Assembly: GCA_030694265.1 (NCBI GenBank)
Contig: JAUXYP010000001.1
Span: forward strand, 186,001 to 250,000
DNA length: 64,000 bases
Source of the DNA: Sulfuricurvum sp.
GTDB taxonomy: Bacteria; Campylobacterota; Campylobacteria; Campylobacterales; Sulfurimonadaceae
Reading direction: 5' to 3'
Below the pieces are notes generated by a model. The model had not been told where the DNA came from and ran no database searches. It saw only the letters and a list, made by a program, of their open reading frames with translations. The translations under genes and the position numbers were made by a program. This document shows, piece after piece, positions 44,884 to 55,418 of the stretch (the first letter of the stretch is position 1; each line of letters opens with the position of its first letter).

Positions 44884-45162
44884 ATGAGTGATAAATACGA
44901 TATTTTAGAAGCGACTCAGGAGATCATCGTACCTGATGATACGATGGGGATTCATTTTTTACGTAATGTATTTGTCGGAATATTTTTAGTTCTGATTTTT
45001 GTTTTTCCGAAAATTTTTATCCAAACGCAAATTTATTTTAAAAGTCGGGAAATTTCAACGCTCAATCGTGAACACGATGCGCTAAAAGAGGAAAACCGTA
45101 TCATCCACTCCAAAGTGGAAACGATGCTCTATAAAAGTAAAATTCTCGATACATTGTATTAG
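44884..45162 (+). CDS. Small FtsL-like membrane protein with coiled coil
   Basis: The 92-residue protein has a short cytoplasmic head (1-25), one membrane helix (about 28-48, FVGIFLVLIFVFPKIFIQ) and a periplasmic coiled coil (SREISTLNREHDALKEENRII). That is the FtsL/DivIC plan, and the position directly after rsmH is the usual place of ftsL. Sequence conservation in FtsL is too low to prove identity. A GCTAAAAT element at 44842-44849, inside the rsmH end, could be its own promoter. Confidence 0.65.
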   Translation: MSDKYDILEATQEIIVPDDTMGIHFLRNVFVGIFLVLIFVFPKIFIQTQIYFKSREISTLNREHDALKEENRIIHSKVETMLYKSKILDTLY

Positions 45163-45188
45163 CCCTAAAGGAATAAGATTTCTGATGG

Positions 45189-45194
45189 TATAAT
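45189..45194 (+). promoter_or_regulatory. Perfect -10 (TATAAT) before the 45233 gene
   Basis: TATAAT stands 38 bases before the preferred ATG at 45233, so transcription would begin near 45200 and leave room for GGAGG at 45214-45218. An ATG at 45212 would have only about ten bases of leader and no ribosome site. Confidence 0.6.
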
Positions 45195-45232
45195 CCCCCT
45201 TTACTTTTCTCATGGAGGATAGCAACGCCGTT

Positions 45233-45637
45233 ATGTTTAAAGCACTTTTCCTATGCGTGACTTTCCTCTCTTTACAAGCAGCGCCTTGGCGAGAAATGAA
45301 AACCTTTAATGTAGAAAAAGATCAGCTAATAAAAATAATGGTTAAAAGCGAAGGTCAAGAACGACTGCTCTCTTGGCGATGGACGCTTTATACGGATAAA
45401 GCGCTAATCGTCCATGAAAACTTTGATCGATTTGTTGGACAGCATGTCTTGTATGCCGGATACACGAATCAAAGTTTTCGAAAACAGTTTCTTCCGGCAG
45501 TTAAAAGCGAACGTGATGCTGTGTATGCTATTGTTGTTTTCAAAAAGTTTGATGAAGGTGCCAAAAAAGCACAGTTCGATCTCTTGTTGTTTGATAAAGA
45601 GAAGCGGGTTGTGTTGGATTATTTAACGGAGAAATAA
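45233..45637 (+). CDS. Small exported protein of unknown function
   Basis: I prefer the ATG at 45233 to the in-frame one at 45212: it begins with a signal peptide (MFKALFLCVTFLSLQAA) and follows a GGAGG site. The mature part is about 117 residues, charged, with segments RLLSWRWTLYTDKALIVHENFD and FDLLLFDKEKRVVLDYL suggesting a beta-rich fold. I do not recognise the family. The same slot before the polyprenyl synthase gene in Campylobacter holds a predicted exported protein, as I recall, so it may be conserved in the phylum. It ends eight bases before the next gene. Confidence 0.78.
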   Translation: MFKALFLCVTFLSLQAAPWREMKTFNVEKDQLIKIMVKSEGQERLLSWRWTLYTDKALIVHENFDRFVGQHVLYAGYTNQSFRKQFLPAVKSERDAVYAIVVFKKFDEGAKKAQFDLLLFDKEKRVVLDYLTEK

Positions 45638-45645
45638 ATTACGTG

Positions 45646-46536
45646 ATGTTTGAACGTGTCGAAACCATTATTCGCAATCTCGTAGAGGAAGTTGACTTCC
45701 CACAAGCAACAGAGCTGTTTTCAAAACTCTCTGGGGGGAAACGTTTACGAGCACGATTGATCCTTACAATTGCTCCCACCCATCCGGATGCACCGAAATT
45801 GGGAGCGATTGTGGAACTGATCCATGCCGCAAGTTTACTGCATGACGACGTGATTGACGAGGCAATGCTTCGTCGAGGTGTTGAGTCCGTGAATGCTACG
45901 CATGGCAGTAAAATTGCCATTATGCTAGGGGATATTCTTTATTCTAAAGCCTTTAGTGCCTTGACTGCGTTTGATCCTGAAGTTGCCCGAATCATTGCCC
46001 AATCGGTTACACAGCTCTCGGTCGGAGAAATGATGGATGTTGAGATGGCGGGGGAGTTTAATTTTGACCGTGACCTTTATCTCAAAATGCTTTATTTAAA
46101 AACAGCAACGCTTATTGAATCTTGCGCCTATTGTGCCGCGTTACTTGAGGGGAAAGATCCAAAAGCATACGGTGTCTACGGTAAAAATTTGGGATTGGCA
46201 TTTCAAATCGTGGATGATATTTTGGACATTATTGGGGATGAAGAAACCCTTGGAAAGCCTGCATTGAATGATTTTGTGGAAGGGAAGACAACGCTTCCCT
46301 ACATTGATTTACATGATGTTTTGGATGATTCGGACAAGGTAAAATTGATCGGATGTCATGGTCGGGTGTTAGAATCCCAAGAGAAACAGTGGCTATCCAA
46401 TGCAATGAAAGAACATGGAATCATAGAGCGCTCATATCTAAGAGCGCAAGAACTTTGTGATGAAGCATTGAGTGTTATCGGTGATGAGGATGCTTTACGT
46501 GCCATTATCACAACCGTGATTCAAAGAAGTCATTAA
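45646..46536 (+). CDS. Trans-polyprenyl diphosphate synthase (octaprenyl-type)
   Basis: The 296-residue protein (GTG at 45643 or ATG at 45646; the ribosome site GGAG fits either) has the first aspartate-rich motif LLHDDVIDEAMLRR and the second DDILDIIGDEE. The GGKRLRARL segment binds isopentenyl diphosphate. It elongates allylic diphosphates, probably to make the menaquinone side chain. It is the first of the isoprenoid/haem/quinone genes in this run. A residue or two of chain length cannot be told from motifs. Confidence 0.92.
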   Translation: MFERVETIIRNLVEEVDFPQATELFSKLSGGKRLRARLILTIAPTHPDAPKLGAIVELIHAASLLHDDVIDEAMLRRGVESVNATHGSKIAIMLGDILYSKAFSALTAFDPEVARIIAQSVTQLSVGEMMDVEMAGEFNFDRDLYLKMLYLKTATLIESCAYCAALLEGKDPKAYGVYGKNLGLAFQIVDDILDIIGDEETLGKPALNDFVEGKTTLPYIDLHDVLDDSDKVKLIGCHGRVLESQEKQWLSNAMKEHGIIERSYLRAQELCDEALSVIGDEDALRAIITTVIQRSH

Positions 46537-47819
46537 TGCATTATCTCGTCATAAGTTTTTCGCATAAAAATTCAACACTCTCTCAGCGTGAGAAATTGGC
46601 ATTTGTAAACGATGCGGCAAAAATTGCGATGATGGAAAAAATCAATCATCATCCTCATATCAGCGAATCGATGATCCTGTCGACATGCAATAGAATCGAG
46701 ATATTTTGCAGTTGCAGTCATATTCAAGAAGCAAGTGATTATCTTCTCTCTCTCCTCTCAGAACACTCCCGTTTTGCATTAGATGAGCTGAAAATGCGCG
46801 GAGATATTCTGGATGATTACGGTGCAATTCACCACTTGTTTAGTGTTGCTAGCTCCCTTGACTCTATGGTGGTAGGAGAAACGCAAATAGCCGGGCAGAT
46901 CAAAGATGCATTTAAATTGTCATTTGAACACGCATTTTGCGGACTTAAAATCTCAAGAGCCATGCAATTTGCCCAAAAATGTGCGGCTGAAATACGCAAT
47001 GTAACTGAGATTTCATCAAAACCTGTCTCGGTTGCAAGCGTTGCCGTGAGTAAAGCACGCGAATGTTGCGGATCGCTCAATGGCATGCGAGCTCTTGTTA
47101 TCGGATCGGGAGAGATGTCGGTTATCACATGTAAGCATCTGAATGCGCAAGGTGTCGATGTTACGATTATGAATCGGACGTTTAGCAAAGCCGTAGAAAT
47201 TGCAGATGAATGCAATGCAAAGGTTCGATCATTTGAAGAGCTTTCGATTGCGGTTAATGAATATCCGCTTCTCTTTACAGCAACAGGGGCTATTACCCCT
47301 ATTATTGATGAAGAGATGATTGAAACTTGCTCATTTGATCGTTATTGGTTTGATATGGCGGTTCCTAGAGATATAGAGTATGAAAATGGATCGTTTGGGA
47401 TTCATGTGTATCGTATTGATGATCTCAAAGAGATTGTGTCGACCAATATAGCGTTGCGCGAAGATGAAGCGCGCACTTCATTTGTCGTTATAGGTCGTCA
47501 AAGTGCCGCTTTTTTTGAATGGCTCAAAGCGTTAACCATTGAGCCGTTGATTAAAACAATGTATGAATCGGCTTACAGTTGTGCACTTACAGAAACACAG
47601 AGAGTTATGGAAAAGGGCTTTATTCCAAAAGAGTATGAAGCTGCTGTTCAAAAAGCGACTGAACAAGCCCTAAAGCGTTTTTTACACCCTTTTTCGCAGC
47701 GGATGCGTGATGCCTCCGATCCCCTTAGAGCAGATTCATTGATAGGGGCGATGAGCTTCTTAATGAATCAAAATGATGACCAAACTCCACCAACCCAAAA
47801 ATCTTATAAAGGTTCCTAA
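46536..47819 (+). CDS. hemA: Glutamyl-tRNA reductase
   Basis: The 427-residue enzyme has the catalytic cysteine C51 in STCNRIEIF, the [19 protein letters not shown] segment, an NADPH Rossmann motif ([10 protein letters not shown]) and the C-terminal dimerisation helix. It makes glutamate-1-semialdehyde, the first step of tetrapyrrole synthesis. The start overlaps the polyprenyl synthase stop by one base and the stop overlaps proS by one base. It supplies haem and siroheme, linking it to the siroheme genes at 10660. Confidence 0.97.
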   Translation: MHYLVISFSHKNSTLSQREKLAFVNDAAKIAMMEKINHHPHISESMILSTCNRIEIFCSCSHIQEASDYLLSLLSEHSRFALDELKMRGDILDDYGAIHHLFSVASSLDSMVVGETQIAGQIKDAFKLSFEHAFCGLKISRAMQFAQKCAAEIRNVTEISSKPVSVASVAVSKARECCGSLNGMRALVIGSGEMSVITCKHLNAQGVDVTIMNRTFSKAVEIADECNAKVRSFEELSIAVNEYPLLFTATGAITPIIDEEMIETCSFDRYWFDMAVPRDIEYENGSFGIHVYRIDDLKEIVSTNIALREDEARTSFVVIGRQSAAFFEWLKALTIEPLIKTMYESAYSCALTETQRVMEKGFIPKEYEAAVQKATEQALKRFLHPFSQRMRDASDPLRADSLIGAMSFLMNQNDDQTPPTQKSYKGS

Positions 47820-49522
47820 TGCGTTTTTCCAAAGCTTATATTCCTACTACCAAAGAGTCCCCAAAAGATGCGCTGCTTCCTAGTCATATTTATCTCTCAC
47901 GCGGAGGATTTGTGACGCAAGTTGCGAGCGGTTTGTACAATTTTCTCCCTCTTGGAAAGCGTGTTTTGCGTAAAATCGAGACGATCATCAATGAAGAAAT
48001 GGATCGGGTGGGAGCCTTGGAAGTTGATCTAAGCTTTGTTACGCCAGCAGAGTTGTGGCAGGAGAGCGGACGTATTGAGAAATTCGGTAAAGAGCTGTTA
48101 CGTTTTCGTGACCGTAAAGACAATCTTTTTGTTTTGGGGCCGACACACGAAGAGATGATGGTCAGCATCGTTCGCAACCGTGTAACGAGTTATAAACAAC
48201 TCCCTATTAATCTCTATCAGATCAAAACCAAGTTTCGTGATGAAGCGCGTCCCCGTTTTGGGCTTATGCGCGGACGTGAGTTTGTGATGAAAGACGGGTA
48301 CAGTTTTCACTCCTCTACAGAAGACTTGGATCGCGAGTTTGATGCGATGGAAGCATCTTACAAGCGTATCTTAGAGCGTTTAGGTCTTGATTTTCGTATT
48401 GTAGAAGCAGACAGCGGAGCTATCGGTGGCACGGGTTCAAAAGAACTTATGGTCTTGGCGCAAAGCGGTGAAGATACTCTTGCGGTATGTGATACGTGTG
48501 AATACGGTGCGAATGTGGAGGCAGCACGTCGTGCACCACGTAAAAGTATCCCTGAGGCACCAAGCGCTGATTTTGCCCGTTTTAAAACACCCAATATTAA
48601 ATCAATCGAGGATTTAAGCCAATTTTTTAAAGTTGATCCCTATTACACACTTAAAGCGGTTATCAAACGTGCGATGTACATCGAGGGAAGTGAATTGGTT
48701 TGTTTCTTTATTCGTGGATGTGATGAACTTCAAGAGGTCAAAGCACGTAACAGTGTTGGGGCTATTGATTTGGTTGATGCGAGCGAAGCGGAGCTAGTCG
48801 AAATTGGATTGGTTCCCGGTTTTGTCGGACCGCTTGATCAGGATAAAATTCGTTTGGTTATGGACAACGATACAAAAAATGCAACGACAATGATTTGCGG
48901 TGCGAACGAGTCTGATTACCACTTTGTGGGCGTTGATCTAAGCGTTATGAATGAAGCCGTGTTTGCCGATCTCGTCGAAGTGCAAGAGGGGGATGGATGT
49001 CCTCATTGTGATGGAAAGCTGACGCATACCAAAGGGATCGAAGTAGGGCATATCTTTAAACTCGGCACGACGTACTCCGCGCCGCTAAAAGCTGAATATC
49101 TCGATGAAAACGGACGTTCTACTCCGTTTATCATGGGTACGTACGGGATGGGCGTGAGCCGACTCGTTGCTGCGGTAATTGAACAGCATCATGACGACAA
49201 AGGGTGTATATGGACGCACGCAACGGCTCCATACATGGTCGACGTTATGATCTCTAATATCAAAGAAGAAGCACATGTAGCGTATGCAGAAACCTTGTAT
49301 GAATCGTTAGGAAAAGCAGGTATCGAAACCATTTTGGATGATCGTAAAGAGCGTTTTGGCTTTAAAATGTCCGATGCAGAGCTGATTGGTTTCCCGTATA
49401 CCGTTATTATCGGTAAAGAGATGGAAAACAATCAAGTTCAAATCATGATTCGTAAGACACGTGAGATACTGACGGTGAATGCCGATGAAGTACTTTCAAA
49501 ACTGAAGGAACTGATCGGATGA
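47819..49522 (+). CDS. proS: Prolyl-tRNA synthetase
   Basis: The 567-residue class II synthetase has motif 2 ([21 protein letters not shown]), a YbaK-like editing insertion (about 230-380) and motif 3 ([18 protein letters not shown]), followed by an anticodon-binding domain. This is the bacterial long form with the cis editing domain. It overlaps hemA by one base and fxsA by four. Confidence 0.97.
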   Translation: MRFSKAYIPTTKESPKDALLPSHIYLSRGGFVTQVASGLYNFLPLGKRVLRKIETIINEEMDRVGALEVDLSFVTPAELWQESGRIEKFGKELLRFRDRKDNLFVLGPTHEEMMVSIVRNRVTSYKQLPINLYQIKTKFRDEARPRFGLMRGREFVMKDGYSFHSSTEDLDREFDAMEASYKRILERLGLDFRIVEADSGAIGGTGSKELMVLAQSGEDTLAVCDTCEYGANVEAARRAPRKSIPEAPSADFARFKTPNIKSIEDLSQFFKVDPYYTLKAVIKRAMYIEGSELVCFFIRGCDELQEVKARNSVGAIDLVDASEAELVEIGLVPGFVGPLDQDKIRLVMDNDTKNATTMICGANESDYHFVGVDLSVMNEAVFADLVEVQEGDGCPHCDGKLTHTKGIEVGHIFKLGTTYSAPLKAEYLDENGRSTPFIMGTYGMGVSRLVAAVIEQHHDDKGCIWTHATAPYMVDVMISNIKEEAHVAYAETLYESLGKAGIETILDDRKERFGFKMSDAELIGFPYTVIIGKEMENNQVQIMIRKTREILTVNADEVLSKLKELIG

Positions 49523-49935
49523 TCTATTTTCTGATTTACCTGTTTTTAGAGGTAATGATTACGGTAGAAGTGGCTTCTCGTATCGGAGGATTCGCAATGT
49601 TCTCAGAGATTATGGTGAGCGCACTGATCGGTATGGCGATCCTCTTTAATTTTAGAACAACTTTACTCTCCAACGTAATGGAACTCAAAGAACGACGTAT
49701 CAGCGCAAACGGTTTCTACAAGCGCAATCTTTTCTCTTTATTGGGGGCGATATTGCTGATTTTGCCGGGTATTTTTACCGATATAATGGCGGTAATCATA
49801 CACATAGTGTTATTGGGTTCACTCATCATTAGCCGTTTTATGCCAAAATATCCACAAGAAAACCAATCACACCAACCAAAGGATGACCATGTTATTGATG
49901 CAGAGATTATCAGCGACCCTCCTACTTTGCGCTAA
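49519..49935 (+). CDS. fxsA: FxsA-family membrane protein
   Basis: The 138-residue protein has helices near 2-22, 28-45 and 72-105, with [17 protein letters not shown] and [15 protein letters not shown], the FxsA pattern. FxsA was named for suppression of F exclusion of phage T7; its normal role is unknown. The last part of the gene overlaps the start of the thioredoxin-fold gene in another frame. Confidence 0.87.
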   Translation: MIYFLIYLFLEVMITVEVASRIGGFAMFSEIMVSALIGMAILFNFRTTLLSNVMELKERRISANGFYKRNLFSLLGAILLILPGIFTDIMAVIIHIVLLGSLIISRFMPKYPQENQSHQPKDDHVIDAEIISDPPTLR

Positions 49936-50725
49936 CGTATTTGCCGCTAGCGATGCAGAGGTATTAGCATTTTTGAAAAAAGGGATTGCCTCGAATTCGA
50001 ATGTAAGTAATGTAGAACTGGATATTAACAGTAAAAAAGCAGTACCGGGAATGAAGGGATGGCAAGCTTATTTTGTGGCGATTGAAGCTGATGTAAAGCA
50101 AGGTGCTGAAAATCGCCACATTAATCAAAATGGTACCTATTTTGTCAGTGGCGATACGCTGGCAACCGAATTGGTAAACGTCAAAACAGGTGAGCGCTAC
50201 AATGATACGCTCGCTCCTGATTTTCCAACGCAGTTTTATACAAAAAATAATTTGATCAGTGGCAGCGCAAACGCAAAATACAAAGTGGCGATTTTCTCCG
50301 ATCCTTTGTGCCCGTTTTGTCGCCGTTATGTTCCTGAGGCATTATCGTATATGGAAAAATATCCGGCGGTATTCGGGGTTTATTATTTTCATTATCCGCT
50401 ACCTACCCTTCATCCGGCTGCAGTGACGTTGACGAAAGCTGCTATTGCAGCTGAACAAGCAAATATGGATAATGTAGTTTTACGTTTGTACACAGTGGAG
50501 ATTAATGCAAATGAAAAAGACGAAGGTAAAATTTTAGATGCCTTTAACAAAACATTTAAGACAAAACTGGGTCTTGCAGATATACGGCGTCCGTCGGTTA
50601 TCAAACAATTTGAATCAGATCAAAAAGCGGCTCAAAATGCTATGGTTGCAGGAACTCCGACCGTATTTTTTGATGGCAAGAAAGACCAAAGTAAAATCAA
50701 GTACAAAGAAATAAAGGTTAAATAA
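49889..50725 (+). CDS. Exported DsbC/DsbG-like thiol-disulfide protein
   Basis: I choose the ATG at 49889, which has AAGGA five bases upstream; the ATG at 49883 lacks that spacing. The product begins with a signal peptide ([19 protein letters not shown]). The N-terminal domain (about 20-115) is followed by a thioredoxin fold with the redox motif FSDPLCPFCRRYVPEAL, a CPFC active site, and a cis-proline loop near GTPTVFFDG. It should oxidise, reduce or isomerise disulfides in the periplasm, possibly assisting cytochrome maturation. It overlaps fxsA by 47 bases. Confidence 0.86.
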   Translation: MLLMQRLSATLLLCANVFAASDAEVLAFLKKGIASNSNVSNVELDINSKKAVPGMKGWQAYFVAIEADVKQGAENRHINQNGTYFVSGDTLATELVNVKTGERYNDTLAPDFPTQFYTKNNLISGSANAKYKVAIFSDPLCPFCRRYVPEALSYMEKYPAVFGVYYFHYPLPTLHPAAVTLTKAAIAAEQANMDNVVLRLYTVEINANEKDEGKILDAFNKTFKTKLGLADIRRPSVIKQFESDQKAAQNAMVAGTPTVFFDGKKDQSKIKYKEIKVK

Positions 50726-50728
50726 TTG

Positions 50729-51676
50729 ATGAAAAAGCTCACCATTGCAACCCGAGGCAGTAAACTCGCTCTTTGGCAATCCAAATATATCAAGTCAGTG
50801 ATTGAATCAAAGCACAGTGACGTTGAAGTAGAACTCAAAATTATTATTACCTCAGGGGATAAAATTTTAGATGTTCCGTTAGCGAAAATCGGGGGGAAAG
50901 GGCTTTTTCTAAAAGAGATTGAAGAAGCAATGCTTGCGGGTGAAGCACAAATGGCCGTTCATTCACTCAAAGATGTGCCTACCGTGATGCCTCAGGGGTT
51001 ATTACTGGCGGCTATTACGAAACGTGAAGATGTTCGCGACGCCATGTTAAGTGAAAAATACGCGGATATTGATGCTTTGCCTCACGGTGCTGTTGTTGGT
51101 ACCTCGTCACTGCGCCGACGTATGCAGCTTTTGCAAGAGCGTCCTGATTTGGTGATCAAAGATTTACGCGGTAATGTAGATACCCGTATCCGTAAACTCA
51201 AAGAGGGTGAATTCGATGCTATTATCTTGGCAGCTGCTGGGATTAACCGTTTGGGATTGACGGAGAGCGTAGCGCATTTTTATCCGATTTCCATGGATGA
51301 GATGCTTCCGGCGATGGGGCAGGGAGCATTGGGTATTGAGACGGTAAACGAGCCATGGGTTCTTGAGATAGCGAGTATGTTAGAAGACGCTGACAGTCGA
51401 TTGGAAACAACAATAGAGCGCGGATTTGTGGATACATTGCAAGGCGGATGCCAGGTTCCTATTGGTGTGAGTGCACGTGTACAGCCTGATGGAACAGTGG
51501 ATGTTCGAAGTATATTGGGGCTTCCCGATGGCAGTGAAATGATGGGGGAAGAACTGAATGTTGTTCGTGATGCAATAGCGGGTGTAGGTGAAGCCATGGC
51601 GCAACGACTCATCGATCAAGGGGCTATGGAGCTTTTAAGTCGTGCCGAGGCTATGGCTGAGGGCCATAAAGCATGA
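50729..51676 (+). CDS. hemC: Porphobilinogen deaminase (hydroxymethylbilane synthase)
   Basis: Starting from the ATG at 50729 (a TTG three bases earlier is less likely) the protein is 315 residues, with LTIATRGSKLALWQ, KGLFLKEIEEAML, AVHSLKDVPT, TSSLRRRMQLL and the dipyrromethane-attaching cysteine in QGGCQVPIGVSA near residue 245. It condenses four porphobilinogens in haem and siroheme synthesis. It overlaps the decarboxylase gene by four bases (ATGA). Confidence 0.97.
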   Translation: MKKLTIATRGSKLALWQSKYIKSVIESKHSDVEVELKIIITSGDKILDVPLAKIGGKGLFLKEIEEAMLAGEAQMAVHSLKDVPTVMPQGLLLAAITKREDVRDAMLSEKYADIDALPHGAVVGTSSLRRRMQLLQERPDLVIKDLRGNVDTRIRKLKEGEFDAIILAAAGINRLGLTESVAHFYPISMDEMLPAMGQGALGIETVNEPWVLEIASMLEDADSRLETTIERGFVDTLQGGCQVPIGVSARVQPDGTVDVRSILGLPDGSEMMGEELNVVRDAIAGVGEAMAQRLIDQGAMELLSRAEAMAEGHKA

Positions 51677-53493
51677 CATTAGTCAAAACGCTTGAACTGT
51701 TAAAATCACGCGGAGAATTACGTGTGATTGACACCCCTTTGGACATACATCTTGAAATCCCTCACTTAGCGTATGCTGAAGTTAAAAAAGAGGGAGGCGG
51801 TAAAGCATTGCTGTTTACCCATCCTCTTGATGCTAAAAATAACAAAAATTTTACAACACCGGTGGTCATGAATCTTTTTGGCTCGTATGCCCGTACCGAG
51901 TTTTTGTTCGGGCGTGATGTTGAGGGTGTAGCTGTAGAGATAGAGAAACTTTTGCACATGAAACCGCCGCAAAATTTCAAAGAAAAAGTAGGCATGCTGG
52001 GCGATCTTTTCAATATGAAAGATATTTTCCCTAAAAAACTCAAAACGCGCGGCGCCTGTCAAGAGATTATTATGCAAGGGGATGAGATCAACTTGTATGA
52101 TTTACCGATTCTTACCACATGGGAAGAAGATGGCGGTCCTTTTATTACGATGGGACAGGTGTATACGCAGAGCTTAGAGGGAGAAGTTGTTAACCTAGGG
52201 ATGTACCGTCTGCAAGTGTATGATAAAAATCATTTGGGTATGCATTGGCAAATTCATAAAGACTCTTCGCATTTTTTTGATCAGTATCAACGTGCAGGGA
52301 AAAAAATGCCTGTTTCCATCGGTATTGGCGGCGATCCTTTGTATACCTGGTGTGCTACAGCTCCATTACCGTATGGTGTGAATGAATTGCTTTTATACGG
52401 TCTTATTAAAAAAGAGACGGTGAAGCTCGTACAATCCATAACCACTCCGCTATATGTTCCTGAAGACCTTGATTTTGTGATCGAGGGATGGGTGGATCCT
52501 GAAAAAATGATGTTAGAAGGACCTTTTGGGGATCATACCGGTTATTACACATTGGCCGAACACTATCCGGCACTTGAAGTCAGTGCCATCACGAGTCGTA
52601 AAAATCCTCACTATTTAGCAACGGTTGTCGGAAAACCGCCGTTGGAAGACAAGTACATGGGTTGGGCAACAGAACGTGTTTTCTTGCCGTTACTTCAAAC
52701 GAATGCTTCAGATCTGGTGGATTATCATATGCCTGAAAATGGTGTCTTTCACAATCTCATTTTAGCAAAAATGCGTACTCTTTATAAAGGGCACGCGAGA
52801 CAGTTTATGCACCTCTTTTGGGGATCAGGGCAGATGAGTTTTGTAAAACATGCTCTTTTCTTCGGGGAAGATGCCCCTAAACTGACTAACTATGAGGCAT
52901 TAGCAACGTATGCCCTCAATCGTTTCTTGCCAAAATGTATTTTTATCTCTGAGGGAATTACGGATGCATTGGATCACTCCAGCCCTGAGTCACTTGTGGG
53001 CGGAAAACTGGGTATCGATTTGACAGCTTCTTATTCTGTAACTGGACCTGAGGTGGTTGATAGCAGTGAGCTTCTTGGTATGATTCGCCCTTACCTTGGT
53101 GAAATACAGGAAGTCACCCAGTATATGCGTCATACGGCTAACCCCATTACGGTAATAAGTGTTACGAAAAACCGTTCGCTTGCACGTGTGGCTGAAATGC
53201 TCTCATCGTTACAGAGATATTTGAGAATCGTGATCGTGGTTGATGCACACAATAATGACATTCATAATCCGTATATGCTGTTGTGGCGCGTGACGAATAA
53301 TATGGATGCCGGACGCGATATTATGATTCATGGTTCTATGGTTTCTGTAGATGGAACGTGTAAAAACCATTATGACGGTTTTGAGCGCCAATGGCCGGGA
53401 GATGTAAACTGTACTCCTGCTGTTATTGAAAAACTTAAATCGATTTCTCTTTGGGATTTAGACGCTAATTTAGAGAAAAAATATCAACTTTAA
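51673..53493 (+). CDS. UbiD-family decarboxylase, probable menaquinone-synthesis enzyme
   Basis: The 606-residue protein is a UbiD-type prenylated-FMN decarboxylase; landmarks are PILTTWEEDGGPFITMGQV, VSIGIGGDPLYTW, MMLEGPFGDHTGYYT and LGIDLTASY. In Campylobacterota, which make menaquinone by the futalosine route, this long form is the presumed menaquinone decarboxylase. Ubiquinone synthesis is unlikely in this phylum. It is the last gene of the hemA-hemC run and would supply the quinol used by the DmsBC-like subunit. Confidence 0.88.
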   Translation: MTLVKTLELLKSRGELRVIDTPLDIHLEIPHLAYAEVKKEGGGKALLFTHPLDAKNNKNFTTPVVMNLFGSYARTEFLFGRDVEGVAVEIEKLLHMKPPQNFKEKVGMLGDLFNMKDIFPKKLKTRGACQEIIMQGDEINLYDLPILTTWEEDGGPFITMGQVYTQSLEGEVVNLGMYRLQVYDKNHLGMHWQIHKDSSHFFDQYQRAGKKMPVSIGIGGDPLYTWCATAPLPYGVNELLLYGLIKKETVKLVQSITTPLYVPEDLDFVIEGWVDPEKMMLEGPFGDHTGYYTLAEHYPALEVSAITSRKNPHYLATVVGKPPLEDKYMGWATERVFLPLLQTNASDLVDYHMPENGVFHNLILAKMRTLYKGHARQFMHLFWGSGQMSFVKHALFFGEDAPKLTNYEALATYALNRFLPKCIFISEGITDALDHSSPESLVGGKLGIDLTASYSVTGPEVVDSSELLGMIRPYLGEIQEVTQYMRHTANPITVISVTKNRSLARVAEMLSSLQRYLRIVIVVDAHNNDIHNPYMLLWRVTNNMDAGRDIMIHGSMVSVDGTCKNHYDGFERQWPGDVNCTPAVIEKLKSISLWDLDANLEKKYQL

Positions 53494-53607
53494 CCAATCG
53501 CTACAGCATTGTCTGCTTTGAATAGGATGGTGATGTTATTAAGCAATTTATTAGAATTACTGATGTAACATTGATTTACATTTTTTATAACAGGAATTAC
53601 TAATTTA

Positions 53608-53943
53608 ATGAGTAAAATAAATCAATTCATTGCACTTGCATTTTTGTTGGCTGCGTCGGTAGTTAATGCCGCGACGTATAAAGGTCAGAAGGTTTATATT
53701 GAAAGCTGTAAAGGATGCCATGGGGGCGGACAAGAGCTTGCGGCTTCCAAAAATACAAGAACTTGGGAAAAGATTATGGATAAAAAAGGTGAGAAATTGG
53801 CCGATATCCATATGGCTTCTAAAAAAGCGCAAGCTTCTTGGGAATATTTTGGGGATCGTAAATTTACCAAAGACTCTCGGCATCTGGAAGACTTTCTCAC
53901 CGAGTACGCTAGAGACAGCGGTAACGTCCCCGCTTGTAACTAA
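53608..53943 (+). CDS. Small periplasmic monohaem cytochrome c
   Basis: The 111-residue product has a signal peptide (MSKINQFIALAFLLAASVVNA, cleavage about residue 21) and one haem site, CKGCH at 34-38. A methionine in IHMASKK (about residue 70) could be the distal ligand. It should carry electrons in the periplasm. Its partners are unknown. It is monocistronic, in a 114-base gap after the decarboxylase gene, with AGGAA before the ATG. Confidence 0.9.
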   Translation: MSKINQFIALAFLLAASVVNAATYKGQKVYIESCKGCHGGGQELAASKNTRTWEKIMDKKGEKLADIHMASKKAQASWEYFGDRKFTKDSRHLEDFLTEYARDSGNVPACN

Positions 53944-53953
53944 TACAGCAGAC

Positions 53954-53969
53954 TCATCCTTTAGGATGA
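53954..53969 (+). terminator. Probable intrinsic terminator after the cytochrome c gene
   Basis: A 6-base-pair stem (TCATCC, loop TTTA, GGATGA) is followed by TGCTTTTC, an imperfect T run, eleven bases past the cytochrome stop. It would end the monocistronic message before argH. Confidence 0.5.
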
Positions 53970-53994
53970 TGCTTTTCTCTCAACCAAATTGCGC

Positions 53995-54023
53995 TAAAAT
54001 CCTTTAACTTTTTACATTATAAT
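53995..54023 (+). promoter_or_regulatory. Two candidate -10 elements before argH
   Basis: TAAAAT (53995-54000, in GCGCTAAAAT) and TATAAT (54018-54023) both precede the argH start at 54033. The second lies directly before the GGAGA ribosome site, so the first is the more plausible promoter. Confidence 0.4.
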
Positions 54024-54032
54024 GGAGAGATC

Positions 54033-55418
54033 ATGGAAAAAATGTGGTCCGGACGGTTTGCACAGGATGCATCGTCATTATTAGAACACTTTAATGCATC
54101 TATTATGTTTGATCAAAAATTGTACCGTGAGGACATTGAGGGATCGATTGCTCATGCACAAATGTTGTGCACGCAGGGAATATTAACACAGGATGAACTA
54201 ACCTCTATCGAAGAGGGAATGGCGCAGGTTTTAAGCGAGATAGAAGAAGGCCAATTTGAGTGGAAAATTGGGGATGAAGATCTGCACATGGCGATTGAAA
54301 AACGTCTTACGACTATCATCGGGGATGCAGGTAAAAAACTTCACACGGCACGTAGCCGAAATGATCAAGTAGCTTTGGACTTTCGACGTTATGTTTTGCG
54401 TAAAAACAATGAAATCGCCTTTCAGATAAAAACCGTAATGCGGACAATCGTTGATATTGCACGCGAGCATACAACGACACTTTTACCGGGGATGACTCAT
54501 TTGCAGCATGCGCAGCCGATTAATTTTGGATTTCATATGCTCGCATATGCGACGATGCTAAAACGTGATATCGAGCGTTTTGAAAGCTCGTATGAGCGTA
54601 ACAATGTTTCTCCGATCGGGTGTGCTGCACTTGCAGGAACACCGCATAATATTAATCGGGAAATGACCGCTAAGCTGTTAGATTTTGACAGTGTTAGTAT
54701 TAACTGCCTCGATACCGTTAGTGATCGTGATTTTGCTTTGGAGATCCTCTTTAATATTTCAACATTAATGATGCACATTTCGCGCCTTTCAGAGGAGATT
54801 ATCCTCTGGTCAAGTTATGAGTTCCGTTTTGTTGAATTGTCGGATGAGTATTCAACGGGATCATCGATTATGCCTCAAAAGAAAAATCCGGATGTACCAG
54901 AGTTATTACGCGGTAAAACAGGACGTGTTTATGGAAACTTGATGGGGCTTATGACCGTCATGAAAGGGCTTCCGTTGGCGTATAACAAAGATACCCAAGA
55001 GGACAAAGAGGGTGTCTTTGACAGCGTAGAAACAGCAGAGATTTCTTTGGAAATTTTGCGTGAAGCTCTTAAAACAATGACCATTAAAAAAGAGAATATG
55101 GAAAATGCCTGCAAACTTGGTCACTTGAGTGCAACGGATTTGGCCGATTATTTGGTTGAACATTGCGGTGTGCCGTTTCGTGAAGCCCATTTCATTACGG
55201 GTAAAGCAGTTGCCCGTGCGGAAGCATTGGGAATTGATTTGAGTGAAATAGAGTATAAAGAGCTTCATGCTATTGATGAACGAATCAAAGAAAATGTACT
55301 TCGTTATTTGAGCATTGAACACTCAATGAATGCCCGAACATCCCAAGGGGGTACGGCAGAAGTACGTACTTTGGAACAAATTATTTATTTTGACCATTAT
55401 CTACAGGAGACCAAATGA
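54033..55418 (+). CDS. argH: Argininosuccinate lyase
   Basis: The 461-residue lyase has MWSGRFAQD at the start, [29 protein letters not shown] and the superfamily signature [12 protein letters not shown]. It splits argininosuccinate to arginine and fumarate. No other arginine gene is in the window. It overlaps the OsmC-like gene by four bases. Confidence 0.97.
   Translation: MEKMWSGRFAQDASSLLEHFNASIMFDQKLYREDIEGSIAHAQMLCTQGILTQDELTSIEEGMAQVLSEIEEGQFEWKIGDEDLHMAIEKRLTTIIGDAGKKLHTARSRNDQVALDFRRYVLRKNNEIAFQIKTVMRTIVDIAREHTTTLLPGMTHLQHAQPINFGFHMLAYATMLKRDIERFESSYERNNVSPIGCAALAGTPHNINREMTAKLLDFDSVSINCLDTVSDRDFALEILFNISTLMMHISRLSEEIILWSSYEFRFVELSDEYSTGSSIMPQKKNPDVPELLRGKTGRVYGNLMGLMTVMKGLPLAYNKDTQEDKEGVFDSVETAEISLEILREALKTMTIKKENMENACKLGHLSATDLADYLVEHCGVPFREAHFITGKAVARAEALGIDLSEIEYKELHAIDERIKENVLRYLSIEHSMNARTSQGGTAEVRTLEQIIYFDHYLQETK

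Noticed and set aside
47819-49522. Several minus-strand open frames of 60 to 95 codons inside proS
   Set aside because: All antisense to a complete synthetase gene; no independent support.
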